Positions 20,593-31,939 are shown, counted from the first letter of the stretch. The stretch is 64,000 nucleotides of DNA from Clostridiales bacterium (GCA_012517815.1 JAAYUF010000169.1:1-64000), one strand, 5' to 3'. Numbers and translations are program-made. The notes: generated by a model from the sequence alone, not told the origin.

Positions 20593-21543
20593 ATGCCCAT
20601 CAGACGGAAAATTTCCGGATTCGTGAAAAACAACGGCAGCGTGATCATCATCCTGCTGCTGGTGCTTTTTGCCTCCGTGTTTGTCAAAAACTTTTTCAGC
20701 CTGCGCAACTTCGCGCTGCTGCTCAAACAGGCCGCCATCCCGGCCATCGCCTGCATCGGCATGACCATTGTGCTGATGACCGGCGGCATCGATCTGTCGC
20801 TGGGCTACATGATCGGGCTTTCCTCGATCTCCGTGGGGCTGCTGGTAAAAACCTACGAGGTCGGCATCCCGCTGGCAATCCTGCTCACGCTGCTGTTGGG
20901 GCTGCTGGTGGGGCTGTTTAACGGCGTATGCGTGCAGTACATCCGCGTGCCGGCGTTCATCACCACGCTGGGCACGGGCTACATCCTGCTGGGCGTGGCG
21001 CAGATCATCTCCAACGGCGCGTCCATCAACCACATGCCGGATGTGTTTCTGGCGCTGGGCAAAACCAAGATCGGGCTGCTGAACACCACGGTGTTCATTT
21101 CGCTGGCCTTCTGTCTGGCTTTCTACTACGTGCTGCACCTGTCCACCTACGGCCGGTCGCTCAGGGCGTTCGGGCTCTCGGAGCCGGCCAGCCGGCTCAG
21201 CGGCTGCCCGACGGCCCGCCTCAACGTGTCGGTGTACATGATCAGCGCCACGCTGGCCAGCGTCGCGGGCATCCTGCTTACGATGGACGTCAACTGCGCG
21301 CAGCCCACCATGGGCGGCGGGGATTACACCTTTCAGGTGATCACCGGGGCGGTGCTGGGCGGCGTGAGCCTGTACGGCGGCGTGGGGTCCATCCCCGGGG
21401 CGGTGCTGGGCGTGATATCGCTCAAGATCATCAACAACTGCATCAACCTGTTGAACGTCCCCTACTATTGGGGCAGCGCGGTGCTGGGGATCGTGATCCT
21501 GACGGCGATTATCTTTGAAAACGTCAAGAACAGAAAGCTGTAA
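20593..21543 (+). CDS. Ribose-type ABC transporter permease (RbsC-like) 2
   Basis: IGMTIVLMTGGIDLSLGYMIGLSSISVG; VITGAVLGGVSLYGGVGSIPGAVLG. ORF extends upstream; ATG 20593 chosen. Confidence 0.92.
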   Translation: MPIRRKISGFVKNNGSVIIILLLVLFASVFVKNFFSLRNFALLLKQAAIPAIACIGMTIVLMTGGIDLSLGYMIGLSSISVGLLVKTYEVGIPLAILLTLLLGLLVGLFNGVCVQYIRVPAFITTLGTGYILLGVAQIISNGASINHMPDVFLALGKTKIGLLNTTVFISLAFCLAFYYVLHLSTYGRSLRAFGLSEPASRLSGCPTARLNVSVYMISATLASVAGILLTMDVNCAQPTMGGGDYTFQVITGAVLGGVSLYGGVGSIPGAVLGVISLKIINNCINLLNVPYYWGSAVLGIVILTAIIFENVKNRKL

Positions 21544-21554
21544 GGGTGTGCGCT

Positions 21555-23063
<1,509 letters not shown>

Positions 23064-23163
23064 GGGAAAATCTTGTGGCCCGGCGGCGGTTGTGCTATCA
23101 TGAGAAATCAAGTGGCTGCAAACGCCCGGGCCGGATGCGCCGGATCAACAGTGGATAGGTGTG

Positions 23164-24189
23164 ATGGCATTGAAGCCGGTGAAACGCAACGTAACGCTCA
23201 AGGATATCGCCCAGAGAACCGGGTTCAGCGTCAACACGGTTTCGCGCGTGCTGCGCGGAAAATCGGAAATCGCGGACGAAACGCGGGAAACGATCCTTGC
23301 GGCGGCCAAGGAAATGGGCCATGTGAGAAACATGCTGGCTTCCTCGCTGCGTTCGGGCGTTTCCAACACCATCGCGGTGATCCTGGGCGACGTTTCCAAC
23401 CCGCACTTCGCCATCATGATGAGCGAAATCGAGCATTACGCACGCAGCCTGGGCTACACCTCCTTCCTGATTAACACCGACGAGGATGAGGAACGCGAGG
23501 CCGAGGCCATCCACACGGCGCTCAACCAGAGCGTGGACGGCATCATCATCTGCCCCACGCAGCGCTCCCCCCGCAACATCGATTTTCTGCGCGAGCGGCA
23601 CATCCCCTTCGTGCTCATCGGCCGCCGGGAGGCCAACACCTCCTACGTGATCTGCAACGACGAGCTGGGCGGCTACCAGGCCACCCGCCGCCTGCTGGAC
23701 GCCGGGCACCGGGAGATTCTGCTGATGGGCGGGCCGGGCTACATCAGCAGCGCCGCGGAGCGCAAGGCCGGTTACCTGCGCGCGCTGGCCGAGGCGGGGA
23801 TCGCCCCCCGGCCGGAACTGATGGTGGAGGTGCCCGTGACCGCCGCCAACAACTGCGCCGAAACAGTCGACCGCCTGCGGCGCAACCAGGTTCGCTTTAC
23901 CGCCATTTTTGCCTTCAGCGACATCATCGCGTGGAAGTGCTGGTCCTGCCTGCAACGCGCGAACGTGCGCGTGCCGGAGGATGTGTCCATCGTTGGGTTC
24001 GACTACATCCAGTCCCGGCTGGAGCTGCCCTTTCAGGTGACCAGCATTTCCAGCCATAAGCGCCATATGTCCACCACGGCGGTGGATGTGCTCCTCGCGG
24101 CCATCCGCTCCCGCAGCATACAGAAGGTGGAGCAGATCATCATCGACACGACGCTCAGCGAAGGGCAGACGGTGTTGCCCGCCCGCTGA
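23164..24189 (+). CDS. LacI family transcriptional regulator
   Basis: VTLKDIAQRTGFSVNTVSRVLRGKSEIADETRETILAAAKEMG HTH and periplasmic-binding-like domain. Confidence 0.95.
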   Translation: MALKPVKRNVTLKDIAQRTGFSVNTVSRVLRGKSEIADETRETILAAAKEMGHVRNMLASSLRSGVSNTIAVILGDVSNPHFAIMMSEIEHYARSLGYTSFLINTDEDEEREAEAIHTALNQSVDGIIICPTQRSPRNIDFLRERHIPFVLIGRREANTSYVICNDELGGYQATRRLLDAGHREILLMGGPGYISSAAERKAGYLRALAEAGIAPRPELMVEVPVTAANNCAETVDRLRRNQVRFTAIFAFSDIIAWKCWSCLQRANVRVPEDVSIVGFDYIQSRLELPFQVTSISSHKRHMSTTAVDVLLAAIRSRSIQKVEQIIIDTTLSEGQTVLPAR

Positions 24190-24273
24190 CCCATAGAGAT
24201 TCATCACGGAACACAGCGGAAAAAACGTGTTTCATCCCCGACGGATGGGGATAGATAAGATATGAGCCAAACA

Positions 24274-24297
24274 ATTAACGATAACAGTATCGATAAT
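24274..24297 (+). promoter_or_regulatory. LacI-type operator upstream of GRE activase gene
   Basis: ATTAACGATAACAGTATCGATAAT; its reverse complement matches the 18122-18143 site. Confidence 0.72.
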
Positions 24298-24314
24298 GTG
24301 AAAGGCGGAACGAA

Positions 24315-25190
24315 GTGAACGGGTCGCTGTTCGATATCAAGGAGTGCGCCATCCACGACGGCCCCGGGCTTCGGCAGACGGTGTTCCTCAAGGGCTGCCC
24401 GCTGCGCTGCAGCTGGTGTCATAACCCGGAGGGTCTCTCCGCCCGACCGGAACTGATGGTTTCCCCCAACGGTTGCACGGGTTGCGGCCGTTGCAGGGAA
24501 GTCTGCCCGCTGGGAGGCACGATGGTCGGCTTTGGCAAACCGCCGGGCTGCACCGCCTGCGGGCTGTGCGTGACGGCCTGCCCGCAGCGCATCCGCCGGG
24601 TGGCGGGCGAAACGGTATCGGCGGAAACGCTGGCCGCGCGCCTGATGGAAAACGCCGATTACTACGCCGGCACGGGCGGCGGGGTCACGTTTTCCGGCGG
24701 GGAACCGCTGATGCAGGCGGATTTCGTGCTGGAAACCCTGCGGCTTTTGGGCCCCGCCGTGCACACGGCGCTGGAAACCTCCGGCTACGGCGACGAAAAC
24801 GCGTTCGCGGCGTTCACGGATGCTTTTAACCTGATCCTGTTCGACCTGAAAAGCATGGACGACGACATTCACAGGCGCTATACCGGCGTTTCCAACCGCC
24901 TGATCCTGAAAAACGCGCGCCGCCTGTGCCGGGGGAATACCCCGTTTATCTTCCGCATTCCGGTGATTCCCGGCGTCAACGATACCGAGGCGCACTACCG
25001 GGCGGTGGCGGAGCTGGCGCAGGGCGCGCCCAGTCTGTTGCGGGTGGAGCTTTTGCCTTACCACATCACCGCGGGCGCCAAGTACGCCCTGTTGCAGAAG
25101 GCTTACCAGCCCGGCTTTGAAACCGACCGGCCCATCCATATCGACCTGGACATTTTCACCCGGCACGGGATAAGGAGTTGTGTGCTATGA
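24315..25190 (+). CDS. Glycyl-radical enzyme activating protein (radical SAM, two extra 4Fe-4S motifs)
   Basis: KGCPLRCSWCHNPEG, GCTGCGRCREVCP, GCTACGLCVTACP, GGGVTFSGGEPLMQ. Confidence 0.95.
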   Translation: MNGSLFDIKECAIHDGPGLRQTVFLKGCPLRCSWCHNPEGLSARPELMVSPNGCTGCGRCREVCPLGGTMVGFGKPPGCTACGLCVTACPQRIRRVAGETVSAETLAARLMENADYYAGTGGGVTFSGGEPLMQADFVLETLRLLGPAVHTALETSGYGDENAFAAFTDAFNLILFDLKSMDDDIHRRYTGVSNRLILKNARRLCRGNTPFIFRIPVIPGVNDTEAHYRAVAELAQGAPSLLRVELLPYHITAGAKYALLQKAYQPGFETDRPIHIDLDIFTRHGIRSCVL

Positions 25191-27262
25191 CGGACAGGAT
25201 CCGGCGGCTCAAACGATATGTCATCACGGACAAGGCGCATCACGCGCTGCGTTTTGCCCCGCGGGACGAATACGCGCTGGCGGAAACCTTTGCCCAAAGC
25301 GGCATGGGGGACATGCGCCGCGCGGGCCGAAGGCTGATTGCGATGCTGGAAGCCGAAACGCCCGTGCTGCTGCCTGAGGAGCGCATCGTGCTTACCCGGC
25401 GCAACCCCACCGTGTTTTCGATGTTCACCAGGGCGGAGCTGGAGCGCCTGCCTAAGGAGCGCCGCATCCACGAGCGCGGGGACGTGAGCAACATCGCCGT
25501 GGATTACACCCGGCTTTTAAACGTGGGGCTGGAAGCCAAGCGCGAAGAGATCGAGCGCTGCCGCGCGGCGTTTGAGGCGGCCGGCGAACGGGACCGGGCG
25601 GATTACCTCGCCATGGAAGCGGAGATCCTGAACGCGGTGATGGCGCTTTGCGACCGCTACCGCGCGCTGGCCGAGCGTGAAGGCCGCGCGGACGTGGCCG
25701 CCTGCCTTGCGCAGGTGCCCCGCCACGCGCCGCGCACCTTCCCGGAAGCGCTGCAGATGTTTCGCATCCTCCACTTTACGATGTGGCTGGGCGGCAACTA
25801 CCATAACACCGTGGGGCGTCTGGACCGGTTCCTGTACCCCTACTACCGCGCCGATCGGGACGCCGGGCGGCTGACCCGGGAAACCGCGCTGGAATGGCTG
25901 GAGGAGTTTTTCATCTCCTTTAACCGCGACAGCGACCTCTACCCCGGCATGCAGCAGGGCGACAACGGCCAGAGCGTGATGCTGGGCGGGCGGAACCCGG
26001 ACGGCACCAGCGCCTTCAACGAGCTTTCCGAGCTGTGCCTCACGGCCAGCCTGGAGCTTTCGCTGATCGACCCGAAAATGAACCTCAGGGTGGACCGCGA
26101 CACCCCGCTGGACGTGTTTACGATGGGCACGCGGCTGACCAAGCAGGGGCTGGGATTTCCGCAGTACGCCAACGACGACGTGGTGATCCCCGCGCTGCTG
26201 GCCTACGGCTACGCGCCTGAGGACGCGTACAACTACGGGGTGGCGGCCTGCTGGGAGTTCATCGTGCCGGGAACGGGCATGGATGTGCCCAACATCGCGG
26301 CGGTGAGCCTCGCGGCGGCGGCGCAGCAGGCGGTGGCCGACCATTTGAGGCAGGCGGAGGATTTCCCCGCGCTGATGGCGGCGGTGAAGGCGAACATCCG
26401 CGCGCAGGCCGACGATTGCATGGAGCATACCAAGGGGCTGTACCTTTTCCCCGCGCCGTTCCTGTCGCTGATGATGGAAGGCTGCGTGGAAAACGGCATG
26501 GACGTGTCGCTGGGCTGCCGCTACAACAACTACGGCATCCACGGCACCGGCGTGGCCACGGCGGCGGATTCGCTGGCCGCGGTGCGAAAATACGTGTACG
26601 GCGACCACAGCGTCGGCAAGGAAGAGCTGCTCCAGGCGCTTTTGCGGAATTTCGAGGGCGACGGTGACCTGCTGGCCAAACTGCGCTTTGACGCGCCCAA
26701 GATGGGCAACAACGACCCCGAGGTGGACGACATCGCCGTAGAACTGCTGGACGCGTTCGCCGACAGCCTGGAAGGAAAGAAAAACGACCGGGGCGGCGTG
26801 TTCCGCGCAGGCACCGGGACGGCCATGTATTACCTGTGGCACGCGGTTACGCTGCCCGCCACGGCGGACGGCCGCAAGCGCGGCGAGGCGATCGCCGCCA
26901 ACTATTCGCCCAGCGTGTTTGCAAGGGTGAAGGGCCCGGTATCCATCCTGCAATCCTTCTCCAAGGCGCACCTCGGGCGGGTGTGCAACGGCGGCCCGCT
27001 GACGCTGGAACTGCACGATACGCTGTTTCGCAACGAGGAAGCGATCCAAAAGGTGGCCGTGCTGGTGAAAAGCTACATGGAACGGGGCGGGCATCAGCTG
27101 CAGCTCAACGCGGTCAACCGGGACACGCTCTACGAGGCGCAGCGGCACCCGCAGGAGCATCGCAACCTGATTGTGCGGGTTTGGGGCTGGAGCGGGTACT
27201 TTGTGGAACTGGACAAGGAGTATCAGGATCACATCATCAAGCGGATGGAGCTGTCGCTGTAA
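25187..27262 (+). CDS. Glycyl radical enzyme (PFL/dehydratase superfamily), substrate unknown
   Basis: Overlaps activase by ATGA; candidate active-site ACWEF and C-terminal RVWGWSGYFVELDKEYQDHIIKR. Confidence 0.88.
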   Translation: MTDRIRRLKRYVITDKAHHALRFAPRDEYALAETFAQSGMGDMRRAGRRLIAMLEAETPVLLPEERIVLTRRNPTVFSMFTRAELERLPKERRIHERGDVSNIAVDYTRLLNVGLEAKREEIERCRAAFEAAGERDRADYLAMEAEILNAVMALCDRYRALAEREGRADVAACLAQVPRHAPRTFPEALQMFRILHFTMWLGGNYHNTVGRLDRFLYPYYRADRDAGRLTRETALEWLEEFFISFNRDSDLYPGMQQGDNGQSVMLGGRNPDGTSAFNELSELCLTASLELSLIDPKMNLRVDRDTPLDVFTMGTRLTKQGLGFPQYANDDVVIPALLAYGYAPEDAYNYGVAACWEFIVPGTGMDVPNIAAVSLAAAAQQAVADHLRQAEDFPALMAAVKANIRAQADDCMEHTKGLYLFPAPFLSLMMEGCVENGMDVSLGCRYNNYGIHGTGVATAADSLAAVRKYVYGDHSVGKEELLQALLRNFEGDGDLLAKLRFDAPKMGNNDPEVDDIAVELLDAFADSLEGKKNDRGGVFRAGTGTAMYYLWHAVTLPATADGRKRGEAIAANYSPSVFARVKGPVSILQSFSKAHLGRVCNGGPLTLELHDTLFRNEEAIQKVAVLVKSYMERGGHQLQLNAVNRDTLYEAQRHPQEHRNLIVRVWGWSGYFVELDKEYQDHIIKRMELSL

Positions 27263-27289
27263 GGCGGTCAGGCCTTCAAGACGGGCCAA

Positions 27290-27420
27290 GGGCCGCCGGC
27301 CCTTGCGGGGTCAAGGGTGCGGTGCCCCTTGCGGACCCGCGAAACCCTGCGCCGCAGCGTGCCGAGGCGAGCGGGCGAACAGCGCTGAAGGCGCGATCGG
27401 GCGCGCGGTGGCAGGCACCC
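27290..27420 (+). repeat. Degenerate member of the structured intergenic element family
   Basis: cccttgcggggtcaaggg ... gtgccgaggcgagcgggcgaacagcgctgaaggcgcga parallels the 9190-9260 and 37000-37195 segments. Confidence 0.5.
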
Positions 27421-27542
27421 GTAACGGGATTGCAAAAACCGGCATGGATGTCATGCCTGTTTTCTTGCACAAAGCATGGGCCAAGGGCCGACGGCTCTTA
27501 CGGAGACCCCGGCGCCTTGCGCCGTGACATCGCGGCGCCTGT

Positions 27543-28007
27543 TTACAGGGCCGCCGCGTGAGCGACCAGCTCGGCGATCTGCGCCTCCCGCGTGGGTGCG
27601 CTCCAGTTGATCACGCCGGTGAGCGTAACGTTGGCCGTCTTTTGGGCGCAGGCTTCCCGCATCTGGCGGAGCGCCCGGTTGCCGCCCATCCAGGGCTTGG
27701 GAAAGTGCTGGGTCACAAAGCAGACCGTTTTCTTGCCGCCGAGGGCCGGGATTTGCGCAAGATAGGTTTTCATCACATCCGCGAGCGAGAACCCCCATAC
27801 GGGGGCGCCGAACACAACGGCGTCGTAGGGGGTGGGGTCGGGCGCGTCCACCAGCTGATGGCTGCCGGGGGCTCCCGGTTTGTCGGCCGCGACGGTCACC
27901 CGTGCAATCGACGCGGTGTGGCCCGCGGCCGAGAGCGCATCCGCTATCCGCTGCGCGACCAGCAAGGTGTTGCCTGTTTTGGATAGGACGATGATCCCGA
28001 TATTCAT
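27543..28007 (-). CDS. Flavodoxin family protein
   Basis: MNIGIIVLSKTGNTLLVAQRIADAL FMN-binding N-terminus; VVFGAPVWGFSLADVMKTYL. Confidence 0.88.
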   Translation of the reverse strand: MNIGIIVLSKTGNTLLVAQRIADALSAAGHTASIARVTVAADKPGAPGSHQLVDAPDPTPYDAVVFGAPVWGFSLADVMKTYLAQIPALGGKKTVCFVTQHFPKPWMGGNRALRQMREACAQKTANVTLTGVINWSAPTREAQIAELVAHAAAL

Positions 28008-28233
28008 GCCGGACAGGCTCCTTTCCCGGGCCTCAGGCCCGATCGGGGCGGCGGCACACATCGCGGTGTGGAAGTACGACAGGCACGCGACGATCCGTCA
28101 GCCGATGCCGCCCATGTCAAGAAGGATTCTGCCCTCCATATTCAACGCGAAGGCCGCGCTTCCCTGCATGGCGGGCCGCGCCGCACCCGGGAACTGCGCG
28201 ACGCCTGTATGGTTGCGCGCCGCCCGTCCGGCT

Positions 28234-29358
28234 TTACGCGCCCTCCGCGGCCTGCGCGACGCGCGCGCCCGCCGGGTGGCAAAGCACCATGGACAGGTCG
28301 CCTTTCAGGATCACATCCTCCGCGCCCTGCGGGAAAAACAGCTCTGCGCCGCGCCGAACCGGGAGCGCGCCGTCCGGGGCCAGCAGCTCACCCGAGCCCC
28401 GCGTCACAATGCCGATGCGGATGGCCCCCGTAGGCAGGAGCCTGATAGGGTCCCGCGCGCTGATGAGCGTGCAGGCGAAGTAGGGCGTCTGTTCCGGGCC
28501 GATCAGCAGGCGTTCCTCCCCCCAAGGCCCGCAGCGGATCACGGGGTTCTTGGTCTTGGTCATGGCCAGCACCTGATGAAGCGGCCGGCCGGTAAAGTCG
28601 AAGGAATGGAGCATCTGGGATTCGTAAAGCGCGTCGTCGATGGGGGAGAACACGCCCAGCGGGTTGCTCTCCCGTCGGAAGCGCAGCAGCTCGCGCTGGG
28701 GCATGGGCACGGCGGTCAGGTCGGTGGGCTCCTGCACCTCGATCACGAAACAGCCTTCCCCCAGCGCGTGGGGCATGCCCGCGGGGATGAAGTACGTTTC
28801 CCCCGGACGGACGGGGAACTTGTGGCACATAGCTTCCAGCGCGTCCATATCCTCGCGGCGGTAGGCGGCCTCAAACGCTTCCCGGGTGACGCCGGGCCGA
28901 AATCCCAGCCGGATGTAGGGCGGCTCGGCCTCGTCGTCCCGCACGGTAAGCACGTGCCAGCACTCGGTTTTACCGTACTCGCTGTTCCAGTAGCGCCGGG
29001 CCGTTTCCCGGCTGGGGTGGCACTGCAATAAAAACTTGCGCTTGGCGTCCAGGTATTTGACCAGCATCCCAAGACTGGTGCCGAAGCGCCTCAGGTGCGC
29101 CTCGCCCAGCACCCGCTCCGGCGCTTCCTGAATCACCTCGAATAGAAACCGGCGCTGCCCGTTGGGCAGGTTCACCTCCGCGTACCCCAGAAAGGGATGT
29201 TCCAGCGTGGCGCCGTTGGCGGCGGTTACCGAGCCGATCCACGCTTCCGCGCCGTCGGGTGTGTCGCGCGGATTGTCCTGCCCCCGAAACCTGTCGATCT
29301 CACGGCCCCCTTCGGCCCGCACCTTGTTGGGCACCAGCGTCCAAGGCTGTTGATACAT
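28234..29358 (-). CDS. Class I mannose-6-phosphate isomerase-like protein
   Basis: KFPVRPGETYFIPAGMPHALGEGCFVIEVQEPTDLT. Confidence 0.8.
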   Translation of the reverse strand: MYQQPWTLVPNKVRAEGGREIDRFRGQDNPRDTPDGAEAWIGSVTAANGATLEHPFLGYAEVNLPNGQRRFLFEVIQEAPERVLGEAHLRRFGTSLGMLVKYLDAKRKFLLQCHPSRETARRYWNSEYGKTECWHVLTVRDDEAEPPYIRLGFRPGVTREAFEAAYRREDMDALEAMCHKFPVRPGETYFIPAGMPHALGEGCFVIEVQEPTDLTAVPMPQRELLRFRRESNPLGVFSPIDDALYESQMLHSFDFTGRPLHQVLAMTKTKNPVIRCGPWGEERLLIGPEQTPYFACTLISARDPIRLLPTGAIRIGIVTRGSGELLAPDGALPVRRGAELFFPQGAEDVILKGDLSMVLCHPAGARVAQAAEGA

Positions 29359-29379
29359 ATCGTTCCACTATCCCGCTTT

Positions 29380-30369
29380 TCAATCTCTGAGCTTGTCACG
29401 GTAGGTCATCACCAGCAGCGAGCCCAGCAGGATCGCGCCGCGGACGATGTACTGGATGTAGATATTCCAGTTGAGGATGGTCATACCGTTGATCAGCACG
29501 GAGATCAGCACCACGCCCACCAGCGTCCCCCAGATGCGGCCGGAGCCGCCCGTCATGGAGGTGCCGCCGATGATCGCCATGGTGATGCAGTCCATGGGCC
29601 AGTCCTTGGCATAGGTCCAGTCCGCGTTCATGACCATGGCGGAGTTGACCCAGCCGGCCAGCGCCGCGCAGACCTGCACCGTCACAAAGACGACGGCCTT
29701 GGCCTTAAACACGTTGATGCCGCTCAGGCGCGCGGCCTCCTGATTGCCGCCGATGGCGTAGATGGAGCGCCCGGTGGTGGTGTGCTCCATCACTACGTAG
29801 CAAACGCCCCACAGGACCATAAAGATGATCACCGGGTAGGGGATGGTGCCGAACAGCCGCCCCATGCCCAGCTGCACAAACCACTTGGGGAACATGTTGG
29901 GGATGGGGTAGTTGTTGCAGATGGTGGCCCCGAGGCCGAAGAGCAGGTACTGCGTCGCCAGCGTAATAATGAAGGGCGGGATGTTATACTTGTTCTGGAT
30001 GGCGGCGTGGAACGTGCCAAACAGCGCAGCCAGCAGCAGGGAGGCGGCCATGCCCAGCACGCATGCCAGCGACAGGTCAAACCCGGCGGCCGTCATGTGC
30101 TTGCCGAACACCGCCACGATCACGCCCGAAAGCGCCACCTGCGAACCGGTGGACAGGTCGATTTTACCGGCGATCAGGATCATCGTCACGCCCAGCGCGA
30201 TGATGCCCTTGACCGAGCCGCTGCGCAGGAGGTTCATCCAGTTGCTCCAGGTCATGAAAGTCGGCGCGGCGATCCACAGGGCCACGCAAATCAGCACCAG
30301 CACGATCTCGGTCACATGGTTGAGGATCATCAGGCGCAGGGCTTTCTGATCCAGCTTTGCGATTTTCAC
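29380..30369 (-). CDS. Ribose-type ABC transporter permease
   Basis: GVTMILIAGKIDLSTGSQVALSGVIVAVFG; MAIIGGTSMTGGSGRIWGTLVG. Confidence 0.92.
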   Translation of the reverse strand: MKIAKLDQKALRLMILNHVTEIVLVLICVALWIAAPTFMTWSNWMNLLRSGSVKGIIALGVTMILIAGKIDLSTGSQVALSGVIVAVFGKHMTAAGFDLSLACVLGMAASLLLAALFGTFHAAIQNKYNIPPFIITLATQYLLFGLGATICNNYPIPNMFPKWFVQLGMGRLFGTIPYPVIIFMVLWGVCYVVMEHTTTGRSIYAIGGNQEAARLSGINVFKAKAVVFVTVQVCAALAGWVNSAMVMNADWTYAKDWPMDCITMAIIGGTSMTGGSGRIWGTLVGVVLISVLINGMTILNWNIYIQYIVRGAILLGSLLVMTYRDKLRD

Positions 30370-30373
30370 GGTT

Positions 30374-31867
30374 TCAGCCTCCCAAGCAGAGTGTGTAAAG
30401 GTCGTTGGTATGCGTGCCTTGCAGGCGCTCGCCCTTGAGCTCGTCCACGATGCGCCCGCCCCGCATGATCAGGATCCGGTGGCACACGCCCAGCAGCTCC
30501 TCAATTTCGGTGGAAACAAAAATGCTGGAATGCCCAAGGATCGACTGCGCCCACATGATCTCGAAGATCTGCTGCTTGGCGTGCACGTCGATGCCGCGCG
30601 TGGGCTCGTCGTAGATCATGATGCTGGGATCGTTGTTGAGCCAGTTGCCCACGACCACCTTCTGCTGGTTGCCGCCGGACATGGAGCTGGCGCGGGCGTT
30701 CAGGCCGCTCAGTTTGATGTGCAGGGCGTCCACCTGGCGCTGCGCCATGGCGCGGCGCTTGCGCGTGCTTTCCACCCAGCCGCCCACGGTGGTGCGGCGC
30801 ATGCCCGCGTAGCACAGGTTGCTTTCGATGGAGTGCATCAGGATCAGCCCGTCCACCTTGCGATCCTCCGGCGTCAGCCCGACGCCCGCGCCTTTCATCA
30901 GGACGGGGGAGCGGCGGGCGTAGGTTTTGCCGCCCACGGTCACGGTGCCGCTGTCGGCGGGCATGGAACCGAAAATCCCGTTGAGCAGCTCCGTGCGGCC
31001 GGAGCCAAGCATCCCGGCGATGCCCAGCACCTCGCCCCGGTACAGCTTAAAGGAAACATCCTCGTACCACCCGGCGCGGGTCAGGCCGTTCACTTCCATG
31101 ATCACTTCGTCGGTGGGCACGGATTCGGCCGGGCGCACCTTGTGCCGCACGTCGCCAAACATCATGTGGATCATGCCGGCGTTGGTCAGCTCCCGGATGT
31201 CCCGGCTGCCCACGTATACGCCGTCGCGCAGCACGGTTACGGTGTCGGCGATCTCGTTGACCTCGGCCAGCTTGTGGGAAATATAGATGACGACGACGCC
31301 CCTGTCCTTGATGCGGCGGATGGCCTGAAACAGCTTTTGCACTTCGTCCTTGGCCAGCGCGGAGGTCGGCTCGTCCAAGATCAGCACTTTGGGGTCGTGG
31401 CTCAGGGCCTTGCAGATTTCGATGACCTGCCGCTGCCACATGGGCAGGTGCTGGATGAGCGCCCGGGGGTTGATGTGCAGGCCCATCCCGTCCATCAGCT
31501 CCGCCGCGCGCACGCGGGCGGCCTTCCAGTCAATCAGCCCGTTGGGCTTGCGGGGCAGGCGCCCCAGAAAGATGTTTTCCACCACGCTGAGCGTGGGCAC
31601 CAGGCTGGTTTCCTGATACACCAGCACGATGCCCTCCTGCGTGGCCTGCAGGGTGCTGCTGAGGCGCAGCGTTTTGTCGCCCAGGCGCACCATGCCCTCC
31701 GTCGGGATTTCCGCGCCCGCGAAAATCTTGACCAGCGTGGACTTGCCGGACCCGTTTTTGCCCAGCAGGGCGTTGATTTTCCCGCCCTCAAAATGGCAGG
31801 AAACGCCGTCCAGCGCTTTGGTTCCGGGATAGATTTTGGTGATGTTTTCCGCGTAGATGGTGTTCAT
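30374..31867 (-). CDS. Ribose-type ABC transporter ATP-binding protein
   Basis: LLGKNGSGKSTLVKIF, LILDEPTSALAKDE, MSGGNQQKVVVGNWL, SIMIYDEPTRGIDVHAK. Start placed at MNTIYAENITK. Confidence 0.94.
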   Translation of the reverse strand: MNTIYAENITKIYPGTKALDGVSCHFEGGKINALLGKNGSGKSTLVKIFAGAEIPTEGMVRLGDKTLRLSSTLQATQEGIVLVYQETSLVPTLSVVENIFLGRLPRKPNGLIDWKAARVRAAELMDGMGLHINPRALIQHLPMWQRQVIEICKALSHDPKVLILDEPTSALAKDEVQKLFQAIRRIKDRGVVVIYISHKLAEVNEIADTVTVLRDGVYVGSRDIRELTNAGMIHMMFGDVRHKVRPAESVPTDEVIMEVNGLTRAGWYEDVSFKLYRGEVLGIAGMLGSGRTELLNGIFGSMPADSGTVTVGGKTYARRSPVLMKGAGVGLTPEDRKVDGLILMHSIESNLCYAGMRRTTVGGWVESTRKRRAMAQRQVDALHIKLSGLNARASSMSGGNQQKVVVGNWLNNDPSIMIYDEPTRGIDVHAKQQIFEIMWAQSILGHSSIFVSTEIEELLGVCHRILIMRGGRIVDELKGERLQGTHTNDLYTLCLGG

Positions 31868-31902
31868 AGGCCGTCGGGCCACCTCATTTCCTTCCAACGG
31901 CA

Positions 31903-31930
31903 GGCGGGGAGGGGGCGACCCCTCCCCGCC
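31903..31930 (-). promoter_or_regulatory. Intercistronic hairpin between binding-protein and ATPase genes
   Basis: GGCGGGGAGGGG-(loop)-CCCCTCCCCGCC, 12-bp stem. Confidence 0.8.
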
Positions 31931-31939
31931 CGGAAGTTT

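Noticed and set aside
25517-27289. 590-aa minus-strand ORF
   Set aside because: Antisense shadow of the glycyl radical enzyme gene.
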